From Methanogenium cariaci JCM 10550 (GTDB lineage Archaea; Halobacteriota; Methanomicrobia; Methanomicrobiales; Methanomicrobiaceae), in the NCBI RefSeq assembly GCF_001315945.1, contig NZ_BBBG01000008.1:1-64000 (forward strand): a stretch of DNA of 64,000 bases, read 5' to 3'. A program made the translations under genes and the position numbers. Of the stretch, positions 9,414 through 19,419 are shown in pieces. The number at the start of each line of letters is the position of its first letter. Positions within the stretch are counted from its first letter, which is position 1. The notes beneath the pieces were generated by a model. That model was not told the DNA's origin. It was given only the letters and a program-made list of their open reading frames with translations, and made no database searches.

Positions 9414-10564
9414 CGATAGCAAAGCCTAAAAATATCTACTACATGCTCTCGTATGCATACAATATATTACGTGAGGGAGCTTTTCGCGAGGTGGACAGTG
9501 AGGACTTTGAAAATATCCACAATCTTTTTGCTGAGATAATTGCTCTTGGAGTTTCAAATCAGATTAAACGTGGACTTAACCGCGAATATGAAGAATACAC
9601 TGAATCTATTGGAACAGTAAGAGGTAAAATCAGTATAAATAATTCATTTTTTGGATTAACACAAAAAAGCAATAAACTTGTCTGTACATTTGATGAATAT
9701 ACTTCAAATTCTCCAATGAATCAGGTTATCAAATCAACAATGTATCTTCTCATCCATTCGGATGAGGTAAAACCTGACAAAAAGATACGGCTAAAATCAC
9801 TGATAAAATATTTTTCAGAAGTGGAATTAGTTGATCCGCATACAATTAACTGGCAGTCTTTTCAGTATCACAGGAATAACGCAACCTACAGAATGCTGAT
9901 GAATCTGTGTTATCTCGTGCACTCTGGAATGATTTTATCCGATTCTACAGGAAAGAAAAAACTCTCGGAATATATTGATGGTCAACAGATGCATGCCCTG
10001 TATGAACGATTCATTCTGGAATACTTCAAGAAACATCATCGGGAATTCGGGGTTTCAAGACCTGTAATAAAATGGAATCTTGATGAGGGAGAGGCAGGAA
10101 ACCCAATAATTGATTTTCTGCCGAATATGTATACGGATATTACTCTTCAGTATGAAGATAGAATCCTGATTATTGATGCTAAATACTATAAAGAAATCCT
10201 ATCCTGTTCACAGTATTCATCGAAAGGCAAGTATAAATCAGCAAATCTCTATCAAATTTTTACGTATGTCAAGAATATGGATACTCAGGGGGGGACCGGA
10301 AATGTTGAAGGGATGCTTTTGTACGCAAAAACAGAGCAGAATGCACCGGATGATATGTCTGTTTTGATAAGCGGAAACAGGATTCATGTTAAGACTCTTG
10401 ATTTGTCGGATGAATGGGATAGGGTTACTGAAAAATTAGAACTGATTGCACGAGATTTCAAATCGAATGATACGCTCGTCCGGGAAAATCGAATTGCAAA
10501 AGAACGAATCACAAAGAACAACCCCCCCCGGAATGAATTGTGGCAGAAAGAAACACACTCCTGA
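9410..10564 (+). CDS. mcrC: McrC-type endonuclease subunit
   Basis: A 384-residue McrC homologue, uninterrupted. The N-terminal half has the conserved KNIYYMLSYAYNILRE start typical of McrC in two-subunit systems, then IGTVRGKISINNSF. The C-terminal half carries the PD-(D/E)xK nuclease core: IIDFLPNMYTDITLQ followed by ILIIDAKYYKE and KSANLYQIFTYV. McrC is recruited by McrB rings and cuts DNA near modified sites; this is family knowledge. It is translationally coupled to mcrB by a 4-nt overlap. The last ~35 residues after the 7-C run near 10520 may not be the native C-terminus. Confidence 0.88.
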   Translation: MTIAKPKNIYYMLSYAYNILREGAFREVDSEDFENIHNLFAEIIALGVSNQIKRGLNREYEEYTESIGTVRGKISINNSFFGLTQKSNKLVCTFDEYTSNSPMNQVIKSTMYLLIHSDEVKPDKKIRLKSLIKYFSEVELVDPHTINWQSFQYHRNNATYRMLMNLCYLVHSGMILSDSTGKKKLSEYIDGQQMHALYERFILEYFKKHHREFGVSRPVIKWNLDEGEAGNPIIDFLPNMYTDITLQYEDRILIIDAKYYKEILSCSQYSSKGKYKSANLYQIFTYVKNMDTQGGTGNVEGMLLYAKTEQNAPDDMSVLISGNRIHVKTLDLSDEWDRVTEKLELIARDFKSNDTLVRENRIAKERITKNNPPRNELWQKETHS

Positions 10565-11234
10565 CGATGCCGAAAAGGGAAGCACACCCATACAACCCGC
10601 ACCCGCAGACACAAACCCAATAAAAGACTGACCAAAACGCCAAAACAAAAACCGGGAACCGATCCCGAATCAGGGTGATGCATGGGATCCGACCCCCCCA
10701 TCTTTTTTCCAAAAACCATCCATTGATAAGACAGATTAATATTACCAAAAGTAATAGTTTCATACGTCAGTCGCCACCGGGGAAATGACTGGCAGAAGTG
10801 TGCATGGGTGTCATGCCATCACAGCCACACCATCACAGACTTCTTCTTTATGCCCCCCCGCTGCTATCCTCCCATACGATAGTGGACACTATGTGTTTCG
10901 TGCACAGGAGATCAATTTCATGAATGAAATCAAAAAAACAAAAACCGGAACCGAATCCGGAACCAAAACCGGAATAGAAAACGGCAGCCCCCCCGCAAAA
11001 AAACCATGCTCCCACATAGGTTTGAAAGGAACTGCCACGGAACAATCGGTGGCAGGACAGAAAAAATCAGCGGAACCGGAACGGGCCGCAGGACGCATGC
11101 CCACCCCCCCCTGCCCCCCCTATCAAAGCAGACTCCGTCCCGTTCTCCCCCCCCATCCCGCAGACGATCTCCTCAGAAATTCACGTCTCTGCCCCGATCT
11201 TCCCCGCGATGCCCGACTGCACGGAGGGCCTTGC
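10565..11234. other. Intergenic region with low-complexity small reading frame
   Basis: No recognisable gene. A reading frame starting with ATG 10920, 9 nt after AGGAGATC, encodes a Thr/Lys/Gly-rich repeat (EIKKTKTGTESGTKTGIENG) and runs on through C runs. Two near-copies of ACCGGAACCGAATCC-type sequence occur around 10655 and 10940. A 7-bp inverted repeat CTGCCAC/GTGGCAG flanks 10 nt at about 11033-11056. Confidence 0.3.
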
Positions 11235-13624
11235 ATGACCGCAGATCCCAAAGAGATCCGAAACACCCTCTCCCTCCTCTTTTCCGACGGGGGGGCAGTC
11301 GTCGAACTCCGGGCCCTCGGCGACGGCGGCGTCCACAGCGGCTACTTCACCGATTTTGATATGATGGCAGAGCGGGCGGCGGCGATTAACCGTTTCACCG
11401 ATGTTCACGGAGTGTATGTCACCCTGAACGAGGTGAACCCGGCGCTGCTCTCCCGGCGGGCCAACCGTGTCAAACAACGCCTCTCCCGGAGTGACGCGAC
11501 CACCGCTGACGCCGATATCATCCGCCGCCGCTGGCTCCCAATTGACTTTGACCCCCGTCCGGCCGAGCGGTGTCTCGGCGACCGACGCGGAACACGCCGC
11601 CGCCCTTGAACGGGCCGAAGACGTCGCAGCATGGCTCACTGAGAGAGGCTTCCCCCGAACCCGTCCTCGCCGACTCCGGCAACGGTGCCCACCTCCTCTA
11701 CGCAATCGATCTTCCCAACGACGGCGAGGCCACCCGGCTCGTGAAGGCATGTCTCACCGTCCTCGACGCCCTCTTCTCGGATGACACCGTCCACTGCGAC
11801 ACCGCGAACTTCAACGCCGGACGCATCTGGAAGTTATACGGCACGACGGCCCGCAAGGGAGACAACACCCCCCCGGAGCGGCCCCCCCATCGCACGGCCC
11901 AAATATGCTCTGCCCCCCCGGATGCACCGCAGGTCGTAACGGATGACCTCCTCCAGGATCTTGCCGACACGATTCCCCCCCGCTCCGCCCCCCCAAGCCA
12001 GAGCAGGGCAAACGCCGGGGATCGTTTGACCTCCGGTGGTGGCTTGACCACCACGGCATCAGTGTCAGAACCGAGAGGCCCTGGCACGGGGGGGGCACCC
12101 TCTTCTCGCTTGTCGAATGCCCCCCCTTCTCCACCGCCCACAAAGACGGAGCCTTTGCCATCCAGTTTGGAAACGGCGCCCTCTTTGCCGGATGCCATCA
12201 CGACTCCTGCGGCGGCGGCAGCCAGCGCTGGCAGGAACTGAAGGCCATGTATGAGGAAACGAAGAGACCCACGGGAACGGCGATACCGGCCCGAACGAAT
12301 CGCACCAAAACAAACCCGGAAAAATCATTGCATGCAGCCCGTCCGGCTGCACCCCCCCGGCCCGGCAGAGGAAAAACCGACACCAGAGGCAGAGCACCAC
12401 GACCGGGCATCTGCCCTCCTTGAGAACGGCGACCCGCTCGCGTTCCTGCTCGACACCTTCAGCAGGGATCATGTGGGAGACCGAACCATCGCTGAATGTC
12501 TCGTCATGTCGATTGCGTCGCAGTCGGTCGCAAACACTCAGGGCATCCACGTCTCGGTCTCCGGGAACTCCGGCAAGGGCAAGAGCCATGCCTGTGCGAC
12601 GATGCTCCGGCAGGTTCCTGATGAATACCGGCTCGCAGGCACCGTGAGCGACAAGGCCCTCTATTATAACACCGGCATCCGGGCGGGCACCGTCTTTCTC
12701 TTCGACGACGTGGCACTCTCCGATGACCTTCAGGAGATCCTGAAGTCCGCGACCGCCGCATTCAGGGAACGCATTGAACACCAGACCCTCACCTCGGATC
12801 GGCAGCTGAAGGTCTGTTCCATACCGGAACGCTGTGTCTGGTGGCTGGCGAAGGTGGAGAGTGTCGGCGACGATCAGGTGATGAACCGGATGCTCACGGT
12901 ATGGATTGACGACTCAAAGGAACAGGACAAACGGGTACTCGATCACCTCCGGAAGCGGGAAGCAGTGGAAGGCGAGGGAGAAGGATGGAACGACGACGTG
13001 CTCGTCTGTCAGGCGATATGGCACCGGGTAAAGGAAGGGCTTGTCACCGTCCAGATCCCTTTCGCCGAACGCGTGCAGTTCTCCTCATCGCAGAACCGGC
13101 GCAACCCGAACATGCTCTTCGACCTCATCAAGGCCCATGCCCTGCTCTTCCGGTTCCAGCGGGAAGGGTTCACGACGGCAGAAGGTAGTGAGGGTATCCG
13201 TGCAACCGAAGCAGACTTTACCGCAGCGGCCCGGCTCTACCGGGAGCTCCACACCGAGGCGGGCGGACAGGAGACGAAGCTCACGAAAAACGAGGCGGCA
13301 GCGCTACAGACGATTGATTCTCTTGACCTGGGTGAGTTCACCATTCGCCGACTCCAGCAACCGCTCGGCGTCTCCTATTATCATGTCCGCCGGGTGCTGC
13401 ACGGCTACACCAATCGGGGGGGACGGACGTATTCCGGTCTCCTGGAGAAGTGTCCGGCGCTCTCATACGTGGATGTGACCGTCACGGTGGACAACACGAA
13501 CGGCCCGGTCAGAAAACGCGAACACGTCTTCACTTTTGACCGGGAAGTCTACCGGCGATGGAGCGGGTCGGTGGTCGTCTGGCTTGACCCGGCACCACCC
13601 GGCGGGGGATGGCAGCGGAGGTGA
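11235..13624 (+). CDS. Primase-zinc motif-helicase replication protein of an integrated element (frameshifted)
   Basis: Reconstructed from three frames. Part one (from ATG 11235, GGAGG 8 nt upstream) resembles the catalytic part of primase-polymerase proteins: YFTDFDMMAERAAAINRFTD, IDFDPVRPSG, PVLADSGNGAHLLYAIDLP and FNAGRIWKLYGTTARKG. Part two has a CHC2-like zinc site (ECPFSTAHKDGAF and AGCHHDSCGGG). Part three (from about 12400) is an ATPase/helicase with Walker A SGNSGKGKS, Walker B VFLFDDV and a C-terminal winged helix. Breaks are at about 11553, 11880-11990 (several C runs) and 12355. Such fusions replicate plasmids, viruses or integrated elements. The gene is clearly more GC-rich than the preceding island. 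No integrase is seen nearby. Confidence 0.7.
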
Positions 13625-13870
13625 TGGGGGGGAACGACCCCCCCCACCGATGGCGGGGGACGATGTGTGCACCGTTGCAGCACATGTACAACGTATGTGC
13701 AGCACCCGCTGCAACGATGAAACCGGGACATTCCACTCGAATAACACTGATCTAAGAGAGAATAAGGAGACGCTTCTTCAAGAGAAGAGGGAGTTGCAGC
13801 AGAATGAGACCCCCCCCAGCTTCCAGACATCTCCCGTGCAGGTGCGGGTTCGGGCGGGTGCTTCCTGACA
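13625..13870 (+). other. Possible small gene overlapping the first inverted repeat
   Basis: A frame from ATG about 13650 to TGA 13868 encodes some 72 residues, ending in a charged stretch (NTDLRENKETLLQEKRELQQ) that could be a coiled coil. Its first part is built from the GTTGCAGC/GCTGCAAC repeat, so the frame may be fortuitous. Confidence 0.25.
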
Positions 13871-14017
13871 GATGCTGCACATAACATTGCTTCCGGCGGA
13901 ATACCGGGAGAAGAGGCCGGACAATGCGAGGATATCCATCCGAATGGTTGCAGCCCCCCCTGCTGCAACAAGGTGTACATGGGTGTACATGCTGCACATC
14001 AGGATGCTGCAGCCGGT
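13674..14017 (+). repeat. Cluster of inverted and direct repeats downstream of the primase-helicase
   Basis: The perfect 8-bp inverted pair GTTGCAGC/GCTGCAAC occurs twice: 13674-13681 with 13708-13715, and 13947-13954 with 13962-13969. Around these are two tandem copies of GGTGTACATG (13972-13991), GCTGCACAT at 13872 and at 13991, and ATGTGCAGCAC at about 13695. Such an iteron-like cluster beside a replication gene could be an origin or a replication-initiator binding site. Confidence 0.5.
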
Positions 14018-14476
14018 GTCTGCGACGATGAACATTCGTCCGGCATCATTCCCCCCCTGCCGGGTCTGCTTCTGCCAAAGGAATTTTCCCGGACGGCGAA
14101 GGATATGGGGGAACTGTTCCGTCTGCGGCGGGGGCAGGATTGCCTGGTGGTCGGAGGAAAAAAGGACAGGGATCTGTGAGGGGGTGTTATACGAGACTGT
14201 TGCGGGAGGAGAATTGGAGGGGAGAGGGAGTGGGTGAGATAGTGAATACAGGGTATGATCATCTGAATAACATAGCTGAAGGATTTCTTGTTGAACCGTG
14301 ATCGCCAGATTCGTCAATGAGATGCTCAGCCTGCGTGTCTTCAGATATGGTATTTAATATGTACAGGAAAATTGGGTGCGTAATAAATATCAGAACAAAA
14401 TATGAGGGATTTTATTGCAGAATCTGCCCTTTATTTATTTAAATACCTTTTTCCTTGTTGTCGGAGTTGTAGTATT
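14018..14476. other. Intergenic region with promoter of the zinc ribbon gene
   Basis: No gene is recognised here. A TATA-like TTTATTTAAATA lies at about 14435-14446, some 30 nt before the ATG of the zinc ribbon gene at 14477, and GGAG (14463-14466) is a likely ribosome binding site. Confidence 0.4.
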
Positions 14477-14619
14477 ATGCCTTATAAATGCGGTCAAAAA
14501 CCGGACGGGGGGGCAGGTACGTCTGTCGGAAGTGCGGCGAGGATGTCCGCCTCAATCACAGCACCGACGCGCTTCCAAAATGTAGAAGGTGTGCGAACTG
14601 TGAATTCGTAAAAGGGTGA
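14477..14619 (+). CDS. Small zinc ribbon protein (frameshifted by a 7-G run)
   Basis: Read across the G run near 14508, the protein is about 46 residues: MPYKCGQKPDG, then RYVCRKCGEDVRLNHSTDAL and PKCRRCANCEFVKG. Paired Cys-x2-Cys knuckles (CRKC and CRRC-x2-C) indicate a single bound zinc. The opening Y-K-C-G-Q-K-P followed by a Y-x-C-x2-C-G is a recurrent small archaeal zinc ribbon family, whose role is unknown. It has its own TATA box and Shine-Dalgarno motif. Confidence 0.65.
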
Positions 14620-14975
14620 CCGGCTTTTTCTCTTCTCGGAATGGTTTATCAATCACTTTTCTGCAGGAGTCAATCCCCCCCCGGAGCACAACCTCCCGTG
14701 TATCCCCTGCCCGTGCAGGCGGTTTTAGCTACATGATCCGGGGGGGGTATGAGAGGAAGAGAACAGAAGATCTTCGCGGTCGTTTTGAACGACTCACCAA
14801 GAGGGTTCGGGGGGGCACTCTTCTCATCATGCAATAGGGGGGGAGAGCAGCGGATCCTCATCAGGCCACGGGGGGGATGGATGAGACAGGTGGGGGGGAG
14901 TGAAAATGAAATGCTGTTGTGAAGTGTTCGAGGATTGTGTACAATGAATCGTTGTATCTCTTTTCAGACACTGCA
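14620..14975. other. Intergenic, no gene seen
   Basis: This stretch contains several 7-G and 7-C runs and open frames without recognisable protein character. I see no promoter, RNA gene or repeat that I can support. Confidence 0.3.
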
Positions 14976-15750
14976 TCACAGAATGGGAAGAGGTTCGCCC
15001 CCCTGTCCGACGGAGTTCGCAGGTACAAAAAATTCCGTCGTCTCCTCCGGATAATAATGATGGTAATTCTTCTCTTTTTCTATTGTTACCAGATTGCCGG
15101 AACGCAGTTTATCGATATGCCATGAGATTGTAGGGCCGGATACCTTTGCATGTTCCGAGAGATCTTTTTGCGTGCAGCCGGGATGTGCGGTTATGTAGCC
15201 GAAAATATCACGGGTGGTCTCCCCCCCGTCCAGAACGGACATGGCGAGCTGGTACTCCTGGCTGTATTTGTGGTGATTTTCAAAGTAATGGCGTTGCTTT
15301 GTGATTTTTTGGGAAACGATTAAGCCTTCCCGTTCCAGGATTTCCAGATGATGCCGCAGGGAACTGCGGTTAATTCCGGTTACCGTCTCCATTTCGGTTG
15401 CTATTATGCCGGGAGTTTTTCTGTATTTCCTCATAAATTTTTTGTTCTCCGTTCATTCTCCAGAATAGTTTTCTTCTCAATCTGCCTGATGCCAAGAAAA
15501 GCACCTGATAGTATTGCGAGGAGATTTGCGAACGGTATCAGAAACGGGATATTTTGAGCAATAAATGAGATGATGTAATGCTTCAGCGGAATTTCCCACC
15601 ATTCGAGAACATATACCACATCCTCTCTGGTAAGATCCGGGGGGGGTCTGCACTTGGTGTGACAATAATATTCGAGTTTACTGAAGCCTGATGGGCATAG
15701 GCAATGATTACAATAGCTATGATTGTAATCATTGTCCCTTTCAGATCCAT
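14976..15750 (-). CDS. Membrane-anchored tandem winged-helix regulator (frameshifted)
   Basis: Starts MDLKGTMITIIAIVIIAYAH (first membrane segment or signal anchor), then an extracytoplasmic loop and a second membrane segment (IPFLIPFANLLAILSGAFLG). The cytoplasmic part has two winged helices: GIIATEMETVTGINRSSLRH with HLEILEREGLIV, and GCTQKDLSEHAKVSGPTISW with HIDKLRSGNLV. Such two-HTH proteins with an N-terminal membrane anchor are frequent in Methanomicrobia and may regulate genes in response to membrane signals. Frameshifts lie at the G run near 15645 and at the T run near 15430. It is adjacent to the membrane/lipoprotein cluster and is a candidate regulator of it, by position only. Confidence 0.65.
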
Positions 15751-15790
15751 GATAGATTATATAAAAAATGAGGTAATGAGTTTGCCGGTA

Positions 15791-16255
15791 TTACAACAAT
15801 GAGTAACTGACAGATGATCCAAAAACCTCTCTCCCATATACCTCGAGTTCCCAGTCACCCATGGGAAGAAAGCCTGAGGATGTTTTTATGTCAACGTTAA
15901 TCACGCCGTCCTTTACCGAGCTATCATACAGGTCGGTGTAGTGTCCGACAAAGGCGCCATCCGGTTTATAAACAGATAATTCAAGATCCCCCCCTACGTG
16001 TTCATCCCAGGTCAATGTGACGTCAATTTGTGATGTAAAGGGCCAAACGTATCTTGAATGAACGAACGTCTCTCCCTGGGTGATCTGATTTATTACTCTT
16101 GAACCTGAAAGATCGGGATTGTAGTTGTCAACCGAAGGTATGACGATAATCTCACCCGTCTCAATCTTTTCCATCACATCGCCCGCCGCCGCAGGCGCAA
16201 TGAACAGTGCCGCAAGGAGAAGGACTGTCACTAAAAATGAACTGTTTCGTGTCAT
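15791..16255 (-). CDS. Secreted hypothetical protein, beta-rich
   Basis: A signal peptide (SSFLVTVLLLAALFIAPAAA) is followed by a mature part of about 130 residues with beta-sandwich character (IDVTLTWDEHVGGDLELSVY, DGVINVDIKTSSG, WELEVYG), resembling pre-peptidase-like or 'surface associated' domains. ATG 16255 begins the signal peptide; the frame is open to 16300. Its 5' part and promoter were copied at least twice: degenerate copies of the first ~55 codons occur at 23025-23215 and 23985-24136, each again divergent from a leader element. The gene is intact. Confidence 0.6.
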   Translation of the reverse strand: MTRNSSFLVTVLLLAALFIAPAAAGDVMEKIETGEIIVIPSVDNYNPDLSGSRVINQITQGETFVHSRYVWPFTSQIDVTLTWDEHVGGDLELSVYKPDGAFVGHYTDLYDSSVKDGVINVDIKTSSGFLPMGDWELEVYGREVFGSSVSYSLL

Positions 16256-16311
16256 CACTATGCGATTATATATTTTCTGGTATATCCCTGTTCTGACCAC
16301 ATCATCTAAAT

Positions 16312-16444
16312 AGGTTTTCTATTTAGACGATTTGGTCTGAAGAGGTATGTATGAAGGAGTGAAATGGATCTCTGGTGGATCTGATTCTTCCTGAAAATGG
16401 GGGGGGACTGGTCTGCCTGCGGTAAAAAGTAAAGAGGTAAAAAA
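16312..16444 (+). repeat. Leader element copy 1 (promoter-proximal 5' leader)
   Basis: Core TTTAGACGATTTGGTCTGAA at 16322-16341, then GAAATGGATC, a CCTGAAAATG-G7 segment and TCTGCCTGCGGTAAAAAG just before the ATG at 16445. The upstream CTTCCGGCAGAATCATCC block seen in copies 2-6 is diverged here. Confidence 0.75.
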
Positions 16445-17145
16445 ATGAAATTAAGAAAAGACGTGCGGGCCTTGAGCTGCTACTGGTAATTGCCCTTATC
16501 GGAGCAATTTTCGTTTCGGCGGTTAGTGCTGATAATGTCGAAATCTCTAATTCAGTTCAATTGGATGAAGATTTACAAGCTGGAGACTTTATTATTAGTA
16601 ATTCAAATAGTTGCGTAAAAGCATCAGAAATGCTAAAAATTATTGATCCTGAATTTTACCAAAATTTATCTGAGGATCAGAAAAAAGAATTTGATAATAT
16701 GGATGTAAATATTCCGGATCTGAACGACCCAGAAGGATCCTCAGAATTTAATATCAAAGCTACAAAGAAAGAATCTAATTCAAAAACGGGATTTGAAATA
16801 CCTGCCTATGTAAATGGCTACGCAGATTGTAAATATGATTCTTTTCTTGGCTTAACTGGAGCGTTTTATGAAGCAAAACAAACGGCAACTCTAATCATGC
16901 CACAGATGCGAACAACAGTATATCTGAACTATCGTCTTAACTCAAATTATGGTTGGAATGATATAGGATCCGCCGAAGAAACAGCAACACTTTGCACTTA
17001 TCTTGAAGCTAGTGACATAGAGGGGAATCCAGATAATGGAGATTATCAGGCTGTGGGATGTTATTATGGTGTATTCCCACCAGGATATGCCCCCCCACAA
17101 AGTTATTTTGGGTCTTCAACCTCTCCAATAATGACTCTATCCTAA
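16445..17145 (+). CDS. Secreted hypothetical protein behind leader element 1 (frameshifted)
   Basis: Begins MKLRKDVRAL; after a one-base loss at about 16475 the signal peptide continues (ELLLVIALIGAIFVSAVSAD). The mature part is a polar protein of about 210 residues with repeated aromatic, Tyr-rich strands (VYLNYRLNSNYGWNDIGSAE) near the end. It resembles no family I know. The first codons (ATGAAA, basic, then CGGGCC) are shared with the truncated starts at 19416, 21720 and 26928, so these genes share a common 5' end. The stop is at 17143-17145. Confidence 0.55.
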
Positions 17146-17441
17146 ATGAGAGATATTTAGAAATCCTTCCTTTTTTTAAAGATACATACTCATTGGATAC
17201 AATCAGAACGACAAACAAGGTTGAGAGAATAAATAAGGAACTCAAAAACGAACCAGTGTTGTTGGTGCATTCCCGAATGATGAGTATTTACTGAGACCAG
17301 AGGTCTCTGTTGTGATGATATGAATGGGAGGTGGATTTCCAGCAGAAAACATATATTGATGGAGATAAAATGATCCAGTATTGATATAGGTAGATCAATT
17401 TTCCAGAAAAATAGGTAAACTATCCAGCGAAAAGTGAGAAA
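17146..17441. other. Intergenic region, possible promoter
   Basis: No gene is visible in this AT-rich stretch. A TATA-like AACATATATTG at about 17349-17359 is the only candidate promoter for the lipoprotein gene at 17442. Confidence 0.25.
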
Positions 17442-17888
17442 ATGAGCAAAATACACAAGCATTTCGTCATCATTGGAATTATTATGGCAGTGATTATCCT
17501 GTCGGCCGGATGTATGGACTACATGCCTGCGCTGGTAGGTGACCGTATAATAACGGACGATAACGTCACCCATCAGAAATGGCAGTCAGAATATCTGGAA
17601 GATCCGGATAAATTCAAGACGAATCCTGAAAATCCCCTCGAATGGACAGTAAAGGGAATGTGTATTGCTGCTACACATGGGCATGAGGAAGCACTGGAGT
17701 ATTACAATATCGCAATTGAGCTTGATTCAGAATATGCATTTCCATATTATGAAAAGGCATTTTCGTTAATTATTCTGCAAAGATATGACGAGGGTGAAGA
17801 ATGCCTTGACAGGGCTGTTGAAATCAACCCTCAGTATGAACCGTTCGCCAAAAGAATACGGTCTGAGTTTATCCGGGAAGAATCGTGA
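17442..17888 (+). CDS. TPR lipoprotein, copy 1
   Basis: A lipobox (ILSAGC, Cys about residue 24) marks membrane attachment. The mature part holds one clear tetratricopeptide-like pair of helices (EEALEYYNIAIELDSEYAFP, then YDEGEECLDRAVEINPQYEP). It is nearly identical to the protein encoded at 24301-24744 from the lipobox on; only the signal peptides differ clearly. The identity continues past the stop into the non-coding sequence and leader element. A third, broken relative lies at 25985-26210. TPRs usually mediate protein interaction; the partner is unknown. Confidence 0.75.
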   Translation: MSKIHKHFVIIGIIMAVIILSAGCMDYMPALVGDRIITDDNVTHQKWQSEYLEDPDKFKTNPENPLEWTVKGMCIAATHGHEEALEYYNIAIELDSEYAFPYYEKAFSLIILQRYDEGEECLDRAVEINPQYEPFAKRIRSEFIREES

Positions 17889-17944
17889 AAACGATTTAGC
17901 ACAGAATCATTCATCTTTTCCTGCGATGATTCTGCGGTTATCAC

Positions 17945-18047
17945 GGTATGACCTCATGCTCTTCCGGCAAAATCATCGAAACGTATCAATCCATTTAGAC
18001 GATTTGGTCTGAATAGGTATTTGTGAAGAAGTGAAGTGATTATTCAA
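17945..18047 (+). repeat. Leader element copy 2
   Basis: Contains TGACCTCATGCTCTTCCGGC, AATCATC and core TTTAGACGATTTGGTCTGAA (17994-18013). It is shorter than the other copies, losing similarity about 30 nt before the next gene start. Confidence 0.7.
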
Positions 18048-18059
18048 ATGAGGAACACG

Positions 18060-19222
18060 ATGTTTGACAACCGCCAAAAAATAAGGAATACAGTCGCCGT
18101 GCTCATCATCTTTCTTTTCTTGCTAACCCTGCTATTCACCGCCGGATGCTCCGAAAAAGGACATAAACAGCCAACCTTTGACATCTGGGTGCTCAAGATC
18201 GATGCAGACGGGGACGAGCAGTGGAGCACCATCATTGACGGAGACCCGGACGCGTCGGGATAGAGATGATCCAGACTCAGGATGGCGGGTACTCAATCGC
18301 AGGTACAGGCACAAGGAATGGCTCAATCCTCCGCATTTTTATGCTTGACGCGAAGGGAGATGCCGGAGTGGATTTGACCATCAATACATCCCCGGACTCC
18401 GGCCGTTCACTTGTCGAGGCTCCCGGCGGAGGATATGCCGTCACCACACGGGAGGAATGTCTGAAACGTATAGATGAAAGCGGAACCGTCCTCTGGAGCA
18501 CGCCGCTCGGCAAAGAAAGCGATCCGTTGCTGTGGGAAGCGGACAAGGGGGGGTGGCATGTGGTCAGGGCACCGGACGGCGGGTATGCTACAGCGGGGGG
18601 GAACAATCAGTCCGTCAGACTTGATGAGGAGGGAACAATAGTATGGGAGACAGCATTTGCTCCGGACAAGAGCGCCAGAACAATAATCGCAGCACCTACG
18701 GGAGGCTTTGTCACCGGAGGAACCTGCGATGCCGGTGTGTGGGTCACCCAACTCAATGCTGAAGGAGACAGCGTATGGAACAGGACGTTTTCGACCGAAT
18801 TACCCGCACACCTCTCTATCGTCCGACTATCCCCCGATGGCACATATGATATGATCTATGGCACCACACAACATGTTTCCGGGGGGGATAACCAGGAAGA
18901 CAAGTGGATCACAGAGACAACGGAAGTTTCTCTATCTGCGCAAGGCGAACAGATAGGCGAAAAACCGGTGCCGGTCTCCCGGATCATTGTTGCAACCGAG
19001 GACGGCGGATATGCATATGCAGGGTATTCTCACCCACAATATAACGATCTCCGTTCATCAGACAATCCCGGCTCTCCTCTTCGGGTTGTCAGGCTTGACA
19101 ATGTCGGGGGGGAGGTTGTTTGGGATGCATCATTTGATATCGGCGATGATCGACCCGTCACATCGATTATTCAGACCGCAGACGGTGGATTTGCTCTCTT
19201 CGGAAGGTACCTTGATTTCTGA
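18060..19222 (+). CDS. Beta-propeller lipoprotein, copy 1 (frameshifted)
   Basis: Signal peptide and lipobox (LLTLLFTAGC) followed by repeats of about 45 residues of the type W-x-x-x-I-x-x-x-x-D-G-G-Y-x-x-A-G (TQDGGYSIAGTG, APDGGYATAGGN, ATEDGGYAYAGYS, TADGGFALFG), as in PQQ- or delta-60-type propellers. The frame breaks once near 18263 and resumes at about 18266. ATG 18060 is chosen because TGAGG lies 7 nt upstream. Similar in plan to the lipoprotein at 19636-20672. It is expected on the outer face of the cytoplasmic membrane. Ligand unknown. Confidence 0.7.
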
Positions 19223-19275
19223 GCGCTTTGTTCATACGTGCGGAATCGTTCAGTAATCTGGTAAAGGTAACATTC

Positions 19276-19419
19276 ATGGAAAAAAAGGAACCGGTAACCA
19301 ACACCGATGTTGTTGAAATCACTCGAATCGATACGTTATTGCGGGTAAAAATGTTCGCCGGAATCATATCCGGTATTGCCATTTTTTGTCTGCCTGTGGT
19401 AAAAAGTGTGGAAAAATGA
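19276..19419 (+). pseudogene. Truncated 5' copy of the membrane protein gene at 22552
   Basis: The first ~37 codons (MEKKEPVTNTDVVEITRIDT, then KMFAGIISGIAI) match the protein at 22552-22886. Similarity then stops abruptly at 19381 and the sequence becomes the 3' half of a leader element (TCTGCCTGTGGTAAAAAGTG). The frame closes at 19419, overlapping the next start by ATGA. Confidence 0.65.

Noticed and set aside
11235-13624. An integrase or virus structural genes near the primase-helicase
   Set aside because: I looked on both strands from 10.5 to 15 kb and found none, so a full provirus is not supported.
14616-14837. Open frame of 73 codons after the zinc ribbon gene
   Set aside because: It has no ribosome binding site of its own, crosses several 7-mers and shows no protein character.
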